DNA of 64,000 nt, taken from contig JAFSRT010000023.1 of the NCBI GenBank assembly GCA_017445995.1, positions 1 through 64,000 of the forward strand. Reading direction: 5' to 3'. Position numbers and translations under genes: made by a program. Shown one piece after another: positions 54,940-63,778 of this stretch (its first letter is position 1; each line of letters starts with the position of its first letter). Below the pieces are notes generated by a model, which saw nothing but the letters and a program-made list of their open reading frames with translations, was not told the DNA's origin and did no database searches. Source of the DNA: Clostridia bacterium (GTDB lineage Bacteria > Bacillota > Clostridia > Christensenellales > Borkfalkiaceae).

Positions 54940-56607
54940 TTAAAATAAGCCGACTATTTTCCCGTCGTCCGTTACGTCGATTTTTTCAGCGGACGGAACT
55001 TTCGGTAGCCCCGGCATAGTCATAATATCGCCCGTTAAAACGACGATAAAGCCTGCGCCTGCCGATACCTTAACCGTTTTTACGGTAACGTCGAAATCTT
55101 CCGGCGCGCCGAGTTTCGTCGGGTCGTCGGAAAAACTGTACTGCGTTTTAGCAATGCAGACAGGGTAATTATTAAACCCTAACTTCTCTAACGCTAAAAT
55201 CTGTTTTTTTGCGTTCGGTAAAATATTTACGCCATTTCCGCGGTAAATCTTTTTAACGATAGCGTCTATCTTTTCTTCTATCGTCAGACCCAAATCATAA
55301 CTATAAGTAAAGTCGCCCTTTTCTTCTTCGCAAAGTCTAACGACTTCTTTTGCAAGGGCTTCGCCACCCTTTCCGCCTTCTGCCCAAACCGTCGACAAAA
55401 CGGTATTAACGCCGAGTTCTCTGCATTTTTTGATAATGAAATCTATTTCCTTATCGGTATCCGTCGGGAAACGGTTTACCGCAACCACGCAAGGCAGTTT
55501 ATAAACGTTTTTAATATTAGATACGTGCCTTAAAAGGTTCGGAACGCCTTTTTCTAACGCCGATAAATCTTCGGTTTTTAATTCGGTTTTATTAAGTCCG
55601 CCGTGCATTTTAAGTGCCCTTACCGTCGCGACGATAACCACGGCACTCGGGATTAAACCCGCCATACGGCATTTTATATCCAAAAACTTTTCCGCGCCCA
55701 AATCCGCGCCGAAACCTGCTTCGGTTACCGTGTAATCGCCCATTTTAAGCGCCGTCTTCGTAGCGATAACGGAATTGCATCCGTGCGCAATATTAGCGAA
55801 AGGTCCGCCGTGTACGAAAGCGGGCGTTCCTTCTAACGTCTGAACGAGATTAGGCTTTATCGCGTCTTTTAATAGCGCCGTCATCGCGCCGTGCGCCTTT
55901 AAGTCCCCCGCGGTTATCGGCTTGTCGTCGTAAGAATAGCCGATTATAATTTTCGATAATCTTTCTTTTAAGTCTTTTATAGAATTCGAAAGGCAGAGTA
56001 TCGCCATAATTTCCGATGCGACGGTAATATCAAACCCGTCTTCTCTCGGCGTACCGTTTACCTTTCCGCCCAACCCGTCCACGATAAAACGCAGTTGACG
56101 GTCGTTCATATCGACGCATCTTTTCCACGTTATTTTGCGCGGGTCGATATTGAGTTCGTTGCCCTGTTGAATATGGTTGTCTATCATTGCGGCAAGCAAG
56201 TTATTAGCACAGCCTATCGCGTGGAAATCGCCCGTAAAATGAAGGTTAATGTCTTCCATAGGAACAACTTGCGCATATCCGCCGCCCGCTGCACCGCCCT
56301 TTATCCCGAACACGGGCCCTAAAGAAGGTTCGCGAAGGGCAACGGTAACTTTTTTGCCTATTCTTTTTAACCCGTCCGCAAGACCTATCGTAGTCGTCGT
56401 TTTGCCTTCGCCGGCAGGCGTCGGTGTAATTGCGGTAACTAATATCAGTTTTCCGTTCGGTTTATCTTCGTCTAAAATAGAAAGGTCGATTTTTGCCTTA
56501 TAATTTCCGTATCTTTCTAAATATTTTTCGTCGACGGAAGCACTTTTTGCTATCTCGCCGATATCTTGCATTTTGCAACTCTGTGCAATTTCAATGTCGC
56601 TTTTCAT
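54940..56607 (-). CDS. fhs: Formate-tetrahydrofolate ligase
   Basis: 555 residues, the usual length. The P-loop [39 protein letters not shown] and [16 protein letters not shown] are diagnostic. It makes 10-formyl-THF from formate, ATP and THF, for one-carbon anabolism or the methyl branch of the Wood-Ljungdahl pathway. No folD, metF or acetyl-CoA synthase genes are near, so acetogenesis is not implied. AGGACAAGTT precedes the ATG. Confidence 0.97.
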   Translation of the reverse strand: MKSDIEIAQSCKMQDIGEIAKSASVDEKYLERYGNYKAKIDLSILDEDKPNGKLILVTAITPTPAGEGKTTTTIGLADGLKRIGKKVTVALREPSLGPVFGIKGGAAGGGYAQVVPMEDINLHFTGDFHAIGCANNLLAAMIDNHIQQGNELNIDPRKITWKRCVDMNDRQLRFIVDGLGGKVNGTPREDGFDITVASEIMAILCLSNSIKDLKERLSKIIIGYSYDDKPITAGDLKAHGAMTALLKDAIKPNLVQTLEGTPAFVHGGPFANIAHGCNSVIATKTALKMGDYTVTEAGFGADLGAEKFLDIKCRMAGLIPSAVVIVATVRALKMHGGLNKTELKTEDLSALEKGVPNLLRHVSNIKNVYKLPCVVAVNRFPTDTDKEIDFIIKKCRELGVNTVLSTVWAEGGKGGEALAKEVVRLCEEEKGDFTYSYDLGLTIEEKIDAIVKKIYRGNGVNILPNAKKQILALEKLGFNNYPVCIAKTQYSFSDDPTKLGAPEDFDVTVKTVKVSAGAGFIVVLTGDIMTMPGLPKVPSAEKIDVTDDGKIVGLF

Positions 56608-56633
56608 TAACTTGTCCTGTCCTTTCGTTTGTT

Positions 56634-56670
56634 CATAAAAAATGCACTTTAAGTTTTATAAAGTGCATTT
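56634..56670 (-). terminator. Terminator after the 264-residue anchored protein gene
   Basis: A 12-bp stem (56640-56651 with 56659-56670, AAATGCACTTTA) with six T on the minus strand. Confidence 0.88.
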
Positions 56671-56676
56671 CCCGTT

Positions 56677-57471
56677 TTATTTTTTCATATTTTTAAGTTC
56701 TTTTATGCTGTCGAACTTTTCAATATTCTTCTTAACCGAAAACTGCTTTTCTTCCGCTAATAAAGTTATAAGTTCGATTGCGTTCTTTCTCGCCCTTTCG
56801 CTTTTAACCTTAACGGTAAACGGAACTTCTTCGTAAGACTTTTTATTCTTTAAGTCTTTCTGGTGATATTTGTTTACGTTATATTTATCAACGTCTAACG
56901 CTAAATGCAGTTTCATAGTTCTGCCGTGATAGGTAAGTTTTGCAACCAACTCTCTCCCGAAACGGAAGGAAGTGCATTTTGAAGATACCCTTGCGTGCAG
57001 TTTTTTGTATTCTAAAAACTTATTGTATATCTCGTCGTAACTTAATTTAACCGCTTTTTCGGCTTTTAACAGGTTCTTATAAAAAGGAACTTTTTTTATC
57101 GTCTTTCTTTTAACGGCAACGTCTTCGAGTCCGCCTACCGTAAGCCCGTTTTCGCCGCCGTTATTAAACCCGTATAAAAAGAACGGCCTTTTACTTACTC
57201 TCGGAATAACGATTATTTTGTCTTGGCTTTCCGTTTTGTCTTCGTCGGCGGTTTCGGTTTCGCCTTCGCCGTTTAACACCCTTTCGTTTTCCGTTTCGGT
57301 TTGTTTTAAGTCGGGCGCGCTTTCTTCCGCCTTAATATCGGTTTCTTCCGCGACCGATACGGCGCGTTCGCTTTCCGATTGCTTTTTACCGTTTTTCTTT
57401 GTCTCTAAAATACAAAGACAAACGTTAATAAGTACCGCGACTACTATCGCCGCAATAATCCATGGATTCAT
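56677..57471 (-). CDS. Membrane-anchored protein with a conserved Clostridia-type basic domain
   Basis: 264 residues: one N-terminal helix (about 4-24), an acidic Glu/Thr-rich linker (about 28-85), then a basic domain (about 125-250) with YKKLHARVSSKCTSFRFGREL and KLTYHGRTMKLHLALDVDKY. I have seen that layout (a 'K-R-S...LAKLxxxGKTLxLYLALDP' pattern) in other Clostridia proteins without a named function. It lies 19 bases after the DUF1846 gene and probably shares its transcript. Confidence 0.65.
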   Translation of the reverse strand: MNPWIIAAIVVAVLINVCLCILETKKNGKKQSESERAVSVAEETDIKAEESAPDLKQTETENERVLNGEGETETADEDKTESQDKIIVIPRVSKRPFFLYGFNNGGENGLTVGGLEDVAVKRKTIKKVPFYKNLLKAEKAVKLSYDEIYNKFLEYKKLHARVSSKCTSFRFGRELVAKLTYHGRTMKLHLALDVDKYNVNKYHQKDLKNKKSYEEVPFTVKVKSERARKNAIELITLLAEEKQFSVKKNIEKFDSIKELKNMKK

Positions 57472-57490
57472 ATTTTACCCCTTTTTTTAT

Positions 57491-58978
57491 TTAGTTCGAA
57501 ATATATACTCTCGCCGTCTGGCGTATAGGTTCGTTTGTTACGTCTACGCCGAGTTTTCTGTAAATCGCTTCGTCGACGTGCGATAGAACGACTGTCGAGT
57601 GAAGTTGCGCACCGCGGATTTTACCGAGTTGTTCTAACGCGTGTTTTGCCATCGGGTTAGTTACCGCGCTTACCGCTAAACACAATAATATTTCGTCGGT
57701 ATGCAATCTCGGATTCACGCTTCCCATGTGTTCTAATTTTAATTTCTGTATCGGTTCTATTACCGTAGATGAAATTAAGTCGATAGAATCGTCCACGTCG
57801 CCGAGAACTTTAAGTGCGTTTACAAGCACCGACGCGCAAGCCCCTAAAAGCGACCCCGTCTTGCCCGTTATAATTCTGCCGTCAGGTAATTGCATTGCGC
57901 AACTCGGAGTATTCGTCTGCGCTTCTTTGTCAAGCGCGTATTTAACGACAGCCCTGTCGGCGATAGTAATATGCATTTTTTGCATCAATATTTCTATCTT
58001 TGCAACCGTTTCTTTATTGACCCTGCCTACTCTCTGGTCGTTTATCGCGTGGTAATATCTTCTTATAATTTCCTGTCTCGACGCTTCTTTTACTACTTCG
58101 TCGTCAACGATACATTTCCCCGCCATATTAACGCCCATATCCGTCGGCGAACGGTAAGGCGATTTTTCCATAATTTTAGTAAGCATAGCCGATAATACAG
58201 GGAATATCTCTACGTCCCTATTGTAGTTTACCGTCGTTTCGCCGTACGCTTCCAAATGGAACGGGTCTATCATATTAACGTCGTTAAGGTCGGCAGTCGC
58301 CGCTTCGTACGCTACGTTTACAGGGTGATTTAACGGCAAGTTCCAAATAGGGAAAGTTTCGTATTTGGCATATCCTGCCCTGACGCCGTTTTTATATTCG
58401 TGGTAAAGTTGCGAAAGACACGTCGCCATCTTTCCGCTCCCAGGACCCGGTGCGGTTACTACGACAAGCGGACGGGTCGTTATTATGTAATCGTTCTTGC
58501 CGTACCCTTCTTCGCTTACTATTTTTTCCACTTCGGTAGGATAACCGTCAATCGAATAGTGATGATAAACTTTAACCCCAAGCATTTCAAGACGCTTTTG
58601 AAAAGAAATTGCGGCAGGCTGGTCGGAAAATCTCGTTAAAACGACGCTACCGACGTAAAAGCCCTTACTTCTGAAAATATCGATAAGCCTTATAACGTCC
58701 ACGTCGTAAGTTATTCCTAAATCGCTTCTGTATTTATTCTTTACTATATCTTGCGAGTTAATCGCGATAAGTATTTCCGCTTTATCTTTAAGTTGCGACA
58801 ACATCCTGATTTTAGAATCGGGCGCAAACCCCGGAAGCACGCGGGACGCGTGGTAATCGTCGAACAGTTTTCCGCCGAATTCAAGATATAATTTATTGCC
58901 GAACATCTTTACTCTTTCGAGTATTTTTGCCGATTGCATTTCAAGATATTTTTCGTTATCGAAACCAATTTTATTCAT
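57491..58978 (-). CDS. DUF1846 (UPF0371) family protein
   Basis: 495 residues, near family length. The start IGFDNEKYLEMQSAKILERV and the block VVVTAPGPGSGKMATCLSQL (a P-loop-like segment around residue 180) are characteristic of the family, as is EHMGSVNPRLHTDEILLCL in the C-terminal part. Biochemical role is not established. It starts 15 bases after the PqqD-like gene, suggesting one operon from the HPr-kinase-like gene onward. Confidence 0.88.
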   Translation of the reverse strand: MNKIGFDNEKYLEMQSAKILERVKMFGNKLYLEFGGKLFDDYHASRVLPGFAPDSKIRMLSQLKDKAEILIAINSQDIVKNKYRSDLGITYDVDVIRLIDIFRSKGFYVGSVVLTRFSDQPAAISFQKRLEMLGVKVYHHYSIDGYPTEVEKIVSEEGYGKNDYIITTRPLVVVTAPGPGSGKMATCLSQLYHEYKNGVRAGYAKYETFPIWNLPLNHPVNVAYEAATADLNDVNMIDPFHLEAYGETTVNYNRDVEIFPVLSAMLTKIMEKSPYRSPTDMGVNMAGKCIVDDEVVKEASRQEIIRRYYHAINDQRVGRVNKETVAKIEILMQKMHITIADRAVVKYALDKEAQTNTPSCAMQLPDGRIITGKTGSLLGACASVLVNALKVLGDVDDSIDLISSTVIEPIQKLKLEHMGSVNPRLHTDEILLCLAVSAVTNPMAKHALEQLGKIRGAQLHSTVVLSHVDEAIYRKLGVDVTNEPIRQTARVYISN

Positions 58979-58993
58979 AAGTAGTTTTTCGGT

Positions 58994-59260
58994 TTACTCT
59001 TCGGTAAGCCCCGCCTCCCGTATCTTTTTCAAAAAAACTTTAAGGTCTTGTTCTAAAATCTCTTTATCAACGTCGTACTCTTTTAAAAACTTCTTCGTCA
59101 GGTCTTCTTCCGATATGCCCTTTTCAAGTAATTGCCACAAAAAAGCGCCCGTCGCATTAAGATTTATAACGCCGTTAAAATCTTTAACCCTATTCCCTAC
59201 GGCTACAACGACGTAAGAATCGGCAACCTTCCTTAATATAAAACCACTTTTAATCTTCAT
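58994..59260 (-). CDS. PqqD-like peptide-recognition domain protein
   Basis: 88 residues with FILRKVADSYVVVAVG, LNATGAFLWQLLEKG and EEDLTKKFLKEYDVDKE, the winged-helix pattern of PqqD/RRE proteins that bind leader peptides of modified peptides. ATG 59260 is preferred because GGAGG lies just before it; a GTG at 59272 would add four residues. It overlaps the end of the kinase-like gene by 11 bases. No radical-SAM partner or precursor peptide is adjacent. Confidence 0.8.
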   Translation of the reverse strand: MKIKSGFILRKVADSYVVVAVGNRVKDFNGVINLNATGAFLWQLLEKGISEEDLTKKFLKEYDVDKEILEQDLKVFLKKIREAGLTEE

Positions 59261-59969
59261 TTTTGCCTCCACTTAAAGTTTTATATGCAATTTTGGCGGA
59301 ATCTATCGAAAGATTGCAACCTAATTTATATAGCGCGACGTTATATAAAAGTTTTTCAATAAGGTCGAATAATTTATCTATCTGTTCTTCTTTATTCGGT
59401 CTTAACGTCTGATTTAATATTACGTTAAGCATATCGGATACGTTCGCCTTTTCAACGAACGGCTTTTCTGCCCTTAAAAGGGCGCATATTGCTTTTATCT
59501 TTACTTTACAGTTGGTGTCCAAGTGATGTTTGCCGTTCCAAGGCGTGCCGTAAACGTAAAACTCGCCGTCAACGTATCTTATTATCGGCTTATCGTCGTT
59601 TATAAAGGAAAGTTTGTCGCCCAGAAGTTCCTTCCAGTATCTCGCATGGGTAGATTTCCCCGTCCCCGACGGTGCTGCAAATAAATACGCTTCGTTATCG
59701 ACTGCCACCGCGCTACTATGGAAGATTATGCCCTGTTTATTATCGAGAAGATATTCGCATATAACCCTGAAAACCGCAAGACTTTCCAAATAAAAATCAG
59801 GGAAAGTCGGCGCTAATTCTTTTTCTTTTTTAATCATCTCGTCAGTAATTGAAAAAGAATATTCGGCACTTTCTTCGCCCTTATAAAGATAATTTTTACA
59901 TAAAGCGTGCGTGTAGTTATACTTGGTATTTATATCGAAAATCACGTCCGCAATTTTATATAACGCCAT
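59250..59969 (-). CDS. HPr-kinase/PEPCK-like kinase
   Basis: 239 residues. The P-loop APSGTGKSTHARYW (about 95-108) followed by INDDKPIIR and GTPWNGKHHLD matches the HprK-related kinase domain of peptide-modification and PqqD-linked cassettes, not the full HprK/P of sugar control (the N-terminal HprK domain is missing). It may phosphorylate a peptide or small substrate. AAGGGGAG precedes the ATG; it leads the unit with the PqqD-like and DUF1846 genes. Confidence 0.8.
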   Translation of the reverse strand: MALYKIADVIFDINTKYNYTHALCKNYLYKGEESAEYSFSITDEMIKKEKELAPTFPDFYLESLAVFRVICEYLLDNKQGIIFHSSAVAVDNEAYLFAAPSGTGKSTHARYWKELLGDKLSFINDDKPIIRYVDGEFYVYGTPWNGKHHLDTNCKVKIKAICALLRAEKPFVEKANVSDMLNVILNQTLRPNKEEQIDKLFDLIEKLLYNVALYKLGCNLSIDSAKIAYKTLSGGKNED

Positions 59970-60022
59970 ATTTTTCTCCCCTTAAAAACACGCCCCGACC
60001 CATTATAAATAAATCATAGATT

Positions 60023-60051
60023 ATTTTAACAAAATAATATTTTTTTGTCAA
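60023..60051 (-). promoter_or_regulatory. Sigma-A promoter of the kinase-like/PqqD-like operon
   Basis: Consensus -35 TTGACA (60046-60051) and -10 TAAAAT (60023-60028), 17-bp spacer; back-to-back with the apbE promoter. Confidence 0.85.
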
Positions 60052-60059
60052 TATATAAT

Positions 60060-60088
60060 TTGATTTAAAAGGGCAATTTATGTATAAT
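60060..60088 (+). promoter_or_regulatory. Sigma-A promoter of apbE
   Basis: The -35 TTGATT (60060-60065) and -10 TATAAT (60083-60088), 17-bp spacer; the start codon follows the -10 after only 10 bases. Confidence 0.75.
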
Positions 60089-60098
60089 AATATTTAAT

Positions 60099-61151
60099 AT
60101 GAAACATTTAACGAAATTATTGATAATTATTTTAATAATGATTTTATCTTTCGGTTTCGGGTGCAATAAAACCACTTACGACAAAACCTATTTTAACACT
60201 AACGTCTATATCGAAACACGAGATAAAAAAATAAGCGACGAAAACGAAAAACAAATAGACTTAATTTTAAATAACATAGAAAGCCAACTGTCTCTTAATA
60301 AAGACGGTTCTTTTTGCGATACTTTCAATAAGGCGAAAATAGGCGAAAAAGTAAACCTTTCTGTTTTTGCAAAAGACTTACTTAATTTAAGCCTTTTATA
60401 TAACGGCGCGACGAACGGAAAGTTTAACCCCGCGGTTTTACCCCTACTTAACTCGTGGCAATTATCGAGTACCGCTTTTTTGCCGACAAAAATCTTCGTC
60501 GATATTCCAAGCGATACGGAATTAGAAAAGGGCGTTTATCTTGCAAGCCTTTTTCCGTCGCTTACTATCGAAGGCGATAGCGTAATTAAACCGGAAGACG
60601 GGTTTTTACTCGATTTCGGCGGTATCGCAAAGGGTTTTGCGGTAGACAAAATATCGGCGGTAATTAAGAGTGAAGGCGTTAAGGAAGGTTATATCAGTAT
60701 AGGCGGAAGCAGTATTTATATCTTTTCTACCGAAGAAGATTTATCGATAACCCACCCGAGAAAAAGTAAAGATACGCCGTATATTTTAACCGTCAGTTCG
60801 TCCGTTATAAAAGATAAATGCCTATCGACAAGCGGGGATTATTTCAGGTTCTACCCGGACGAGAACGGCAAGTATTATTCGCACGTTATAGACTGCGAGA
60901 CGGGATATCCCGTCGATACGGGAATAATCAGCCTTACCGTAATAGGCAGAACGGCGACCGAGTGCGACGCGCTGTCGACAGCCCTTATGTCCTTTTCTAA
61001 ATCTGCGTTTATCGATTACGTAAAAGCAAACCTTACCGATTGTAGCGTTTTCGCGGTATTTTGTAAAGACGGCGAAAAACAGATTTTAACAAACGAAAAG
61101 CAAGGTAATTTTACCTTGCTTGACAGTAGTTATTCCGTTTATTCTATTTAA
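60099..61151 (+). CDS. apbE: FAD:protein FMN transferase ApbE (lipoprotein)
   Basis: 350 residues with a signal peptide and lipobox SFGFGC. ApbE motifs: DFGGIAKGFAVDK, YISIGGSS, STSGDYFRF, HVIDCETGYPVDTGI and TECDALSTALM, covering the FAD and Mg2+ sites. It attaches FMN to Thr/Ser of extracytoplasmic flavoproteins such as Rnf subunits or secreted reductases. No such target is in the window. There is no ribosome site and the promoter abuts the ATG. Its 3' coding end contains the terminator hairpin of the convergent ABC operon. Confidence 0.93.
   Translation: MKHLTKLLIIILIMILSFGFGCNKTTYDKTYFNTNVYIETRDKKISDENEKQIDLILNNIESQLSLNKDGSFCDTFNKAKIGEKVNLSVFAKDLLNLSLLYNGATNGKFNPAVLPLLNSWQLSSTAFLPTKIFVDIPSDTELEKGVYLASLFPSLTIEGDSVIKPEDGFLLDFGGIAKGFAVDKISAVIKSEGVKEGYISIGGSSIYIFSTEEDLSITHPRKSKDTPYILTVSSSVIKDKCLSTSGDYFRFYPDENGKYYSHVIDCETGYPVDTGIISLTVIGRTATECDALSTALMSFSKSAFIDYVKANLTDCSVFAVFCKDGEKQILTNEKQGNFTLLDSSYSVYSI
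61098..61121 (-). terminator. Terminator of the ABC operon nested in apbE
   Basis: An 11-bp perfect stem AAGCAAGGTAA/TTACCTTGCTT with a two-base centre (61098-61108 with 61111-61121). On the minus strand it is followed by TTCGTTTGTT and lies 32 bases past the ATPase gene's stop, inside the last codons of apbE. Confidence 0.65.
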
Positions 61152-61152
61152 T

Positions 61153-61818
61153 TTATTCGTATTCCCCTAAACTCATCAAGGTATCGAAAAGTTCCTTTTC
61201 GGTATCTTTTTTTACGCTTTTAACGTCTTTTATTATTTTCCCGTCCGAAATTACGGCAATCCTGTCCGCAAGGGACAACGCTTCCCCGATGTCGTGGGTT
61301 ACGAATATAACCGTTTTACCGCTTTCTTTTTGATACTCTTTAATCTTTCTAATTAGATAACTTTTAAGCGAAATATCAAGGGACGAAAAAGGTTCGTCTA
61401 AAAGCATAACGTCCCCGTTAAAAAGCATTGCCCGAATAATCGCGACGCGCCTTGCCATACCGCCCGATAAACTTTTCGGGTAAAAGTTATAAACCGAGTT
61501 TAAGCCCATTTTCATAAGTTCCGAAATAATTTCTTCGTCGCTTATATCGGGAACAACGAGTTTAATATTTTCTAAAACGGTTAAGGACGGAATAAGAACG
61601 GCGTTTTGGAAAACGAAAGATACCTTTTTTGGTTTATTCTTTATTTCGCCCGTATAATCGGTTATTCCCGCAATCATATTAAGTAGCGTCGTTTTCCCGC
61701 TACCGCTTTCGCCTAAAATCGCCGTGATTTTATTGCTTTCTATATTAAAGTTAAAATCGGAATAAACGGACTTATCTTTATACGATTTGTTTATATTTTT
61801 AAGTTCTATCATTGCCAT
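61153..61818 (-). CDS. ABC transporter ATPase, SsuB/TauB-type
   Basis: A 221-residue ATPase with Walker A GESGSGKTTLL, Q-loop VFQNAVLIP, signature LSGGMARRVAIIRAM and Walker B VMLLDEPFSSLD. It powers the permease next to it. It overlaps the permease stop by 10 bases. The class imports nitrate, sulfonates, taurine or pyrimidine-like compounds. Confidence 0.92.
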   Translation of the reverse strand: MAMIELKNINKSYKDKSVYSDFNFNIESNKITAILGESGSGKTTLLNMIAGITDYTGEIKNKPKKVSFVFQNAVLIPSLTVLENIKLVVPDISDEEIISELMKMGLNSVYNFYPKSLSGGMARRVAIIRAMLFNGDVMLLDEPFSSLDISLKSYLIRKIKEYQKESGKTVIFVTHDIGEALSLADRIAVISDGKIIKDVKSVKKDTEKELFDTLMSLGEYE

Positions 61819-62567
61819 TTACCCGCCTTTTTCGAAACGAACGCAAAAAGATATTCGATAATAAGCCCGATAATTACGACTACCGCGACGATACTTAACA
61901 TTTTTGCCGTTTCAAAATATACTTTCCCCTGATTTAAAAGTAACCCCACCGAGTTTGCCGTGCTTGCTATTACTTCAGCCGCCACCATAAGTTTTAAGTT
62001 AAGCGAAAGGTTAGACCCCACCGTGTTGAGAAACTCGGGCATAATTTCGGGAAGCGCGACCTTTTTTATAAAATCGCCTTTCCCGACGTTAAAGGTTTTG
62101 CACATAATAATCTGGTCTTTCCCGATGACCGAAAAAGAATTTTTTATATCGGTATATAACGTCGGCAAAACGACCAACGTCGTAACTATCATAGGCGCAA
62201 TATAAGAGTTTGTCCAAAGAAGCACTAATAAAACGATGGCAATAGTCGGCAACGCGCGTATAATAGCGATAATCGGCGCGATTATTTTTAGTGCGTTTTC
62301 CCTTTCCGATAAAAGTGCGAGAGTAAATGCGATTATAAGTGAAACGGTAAAGGCAATCAACGCCCTTAAAAGGGTTAAAAATAACGCTTTATAGAATATT
62401 TTACTTGTAAAATTGCCGATAAAGGCAGAAAAGGTCTCTTTTAGTGTCGGCAGAATAAACTTATTATCGATAATAATCGCCAAAACACCCCATAATAACA
62501 GAATAGTTATTACGGGGATAATCGTAAGTATTATATCGGTTATTCGTTTATTTTTTCTCGTTTTCAT
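61809..62567 (-). CDS. ABC transporter permease, SsuC/TauC-type
   Basis: 252 residues with six helices and the cytoplasmic coupling loop VALPEIMPEFLNTVGSNLSL characteristic of BPD_transp_1 permeases. LLVLLWTNSYIAPMIV and the C-terminal YLFAFVSKKAGKW fit the SsuC group. It lies three bases after the binding-protein gene. Confidence 0.9.
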   Translation of the reverse strand: MKTRKNKRITDIILTIIPVITILLLWGVLAIIIDNKFILPTLKETFSAFIGNFTSKIFYKALFLTLLRALIAFTVSLIIAFTLALLSERENALKIIAPIIAIIRALPTIAIVLLVLLWTNSYIAPMIVTTLVVLPTLYTDIKNSFSVIGKDQIIMCKTFNVGKGDFIKKVALPEIMPEFLNTVGSNLSLNLKLMVAAEVIASTANSVGLLLNQGKVYFETAKMLSIVAVVVIIGLIIEYLFAFVSKKAGKWQ

Positions 62568-62570
62568 TTT

Positions 62571-63614
62571 TTACATAAAAAAGTCGTCTGAAATTGCGAC
62601 CGCGCTGTTAGACTGCACGGCTATAATATTGTTTATATAGTCTTTAACGTAATCACGGGAAAGGCTACTGTCTTTCCAGTAGATATGGCAACCGTCTATT
62701 ACGCTTGCCGTTATGTTCTGCGCCGTAAGAGAAGGCGTTAAACCTTCTTTTAACTTTCCGTTCACGCCGTTTACCGCACTTTCGACGTTTTCCTTTGCCC
62801 AAGTAACGTTGCCGTTAAAAGTTGCTTTCATTTTTTCTATAACGCCCGCGTAATTGTCGTTTTCTATAAAACTCTTTTTCGCCATTAAAACGGCTTGCGG
62901 GTATTCGTTGTTTTCATCGTATTCCTTTCCTAAATCAAGCCTAAACGTATAGTCGGGCGCGATAGAAGGAAGTTTCGATACGGCAGGTTCGGGAAGTAAT
63001 CCCACCGTTATTCTGTTCTGTTTCATCATAGGCATAAGGTCGGACGCGTTGTTAAAATATTTTATCGCCACCTTTCCGCTTATTGCCGTTTCACTCGTTT
63101 CATAACTTATTCCGTTTTTATTGAGAATATATTTAAGCGTTAGGTCGGGAACAAGCCCTTCGCCGATTACACCTATTACTTTGCCGACTAAATCGCTTAA
63201 CGACGTTTCTTCCTTACTCGCTATATAAAGGTTACCGTGCGTTATAACGGAAACCATTTTATACGGGTCGTTTTTATTCGCTTTATACGTTTTACTTGCA
63301 AGGTTTACGGGAACTACGATAAGTTCAGCGTTTCCCTGTGCCATAGTAACCCCTATATCGGAAGACGAAACCACGCTATACAAAAACGGCGTATCGGTAT
63401 CGAACGTTTCGTTATCGGCGATATATTTTGATATTGCAAGTGCGGGCGCGCCGTCCGGTGCAACGACGCGGACTTCCGATAATTTCCGACTTACAGTCGT
63501 GTTCGTTCCCGTGGACGTTTGCCCTTCGTTTACCGCATTTTTTTCGCACGCAAAAAGAAAAAGACTAAAAACCGAAACTAAAACGGCAAGTATAATACAG
63601 ATAAGTTTTTTCAT
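62571..63614 (-). CDS. ABC transporter substrate-binding lipoprotein, NMT1/SsuA-like
   Basis: 347 residues: signal peptide with lipobox LFAC, then a two-lobe binding fold with RVVAPDGAPALAISKYI, MAQGNAELIVVPVNLA, VIGVIGEGLVPDLTLKYIL and TVGLLPEPAVSKL, the NMT1/SsuA-like pattern. The ligand is not readable: related proteins bind sulfonates, nitrate, thiamin precursors or other small anions and heterocycles. AAAGGAG precedes the ATG. A switch-like leader lies upstream. Confidence 0.88.
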   Translation of the reverse strand: MKKLICIILAVLVSVFSLFLFACEKNAVNEGQTSTGTNTTVSRKLSEVRVVAPDGAPALAISKYIADNETFDTDTPFLYSVVSSSDIGVTMAQGNAELIVVPVNLASKTYKANKNDPYKMVSVITHGNLYIASKEETSLSDLVGKVIGVIGEGLVPDLTLKYILNKNGISYETSETAISGKVAIKYFNNASDLMPMMKQNRITVGLLPEPAVSKLPSIAPDYTFRLDLGKEYDENNEYPQAVLMAKKSFIENDNYAGVIEKMKATFNGNVTWAKENVESAVNGVNGKLKEGLTPSLTAQNITASVIDGCHIYWKDSSLSRDYVKDYINNIIAVQSNSAVAISDDFFM

Positions 63615-63645
63615 GTTCTACTCCTTTAATTATACCTTAAAACCA

Positions 63646-63681
63646 TAAAAAGAAAACTCCCTCTGAAATAGTCAAAGGGAG
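63646..63681 (-). terminator. Leader terminator upstream of the ABC operon
   Basis: A 10-bp stem with one G-U pair (63657-63666 with 63672-63681, minus-strand CTCCCTTTGA) and a TTTTCTTTTT tail, 32 bases before the binding-protein start. Confidence 0.85.
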
Positions 63682-63772
63682 ATACACGATTAAACAAAAG
63701 GGGAAACCCTTTTGTAAAGTCCTTATTCACCCCTTTGCTCTCAGGATTAACCTTTAAGTTCAGGTATTTTAC
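63682..63772 (-). ncRNA. Structured leader, probable riboswitch of unresolved class
   Basis: A 90-base leader between a consensus promoter and a terminator. It holds a 9-bp hairpin (63694-63702 with 63707-63715) and the minus-strand element CAAAGGGG (63730-63737), which can pair with the CCCC of that hairpin or with CCCTTTG of the terminator's first arm, i.e. an antiterminator option. CCTGAGAGC next to it looks conserved-like but the order of blocks does not fit TPP, FMN, SAM or glycine aptamers as I know them. Confidence 0.6.
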
Positions 63773-63778
63773 GCTTTA

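Noticed and set aside
63682-63772. TPP riboswitch upstream of the ABC operon
   Set aside because: CTGAGAG and GGGGTGAA occur in the reverse order and the ACCTGA-to-GGATAATGCCAGCG region is absent.
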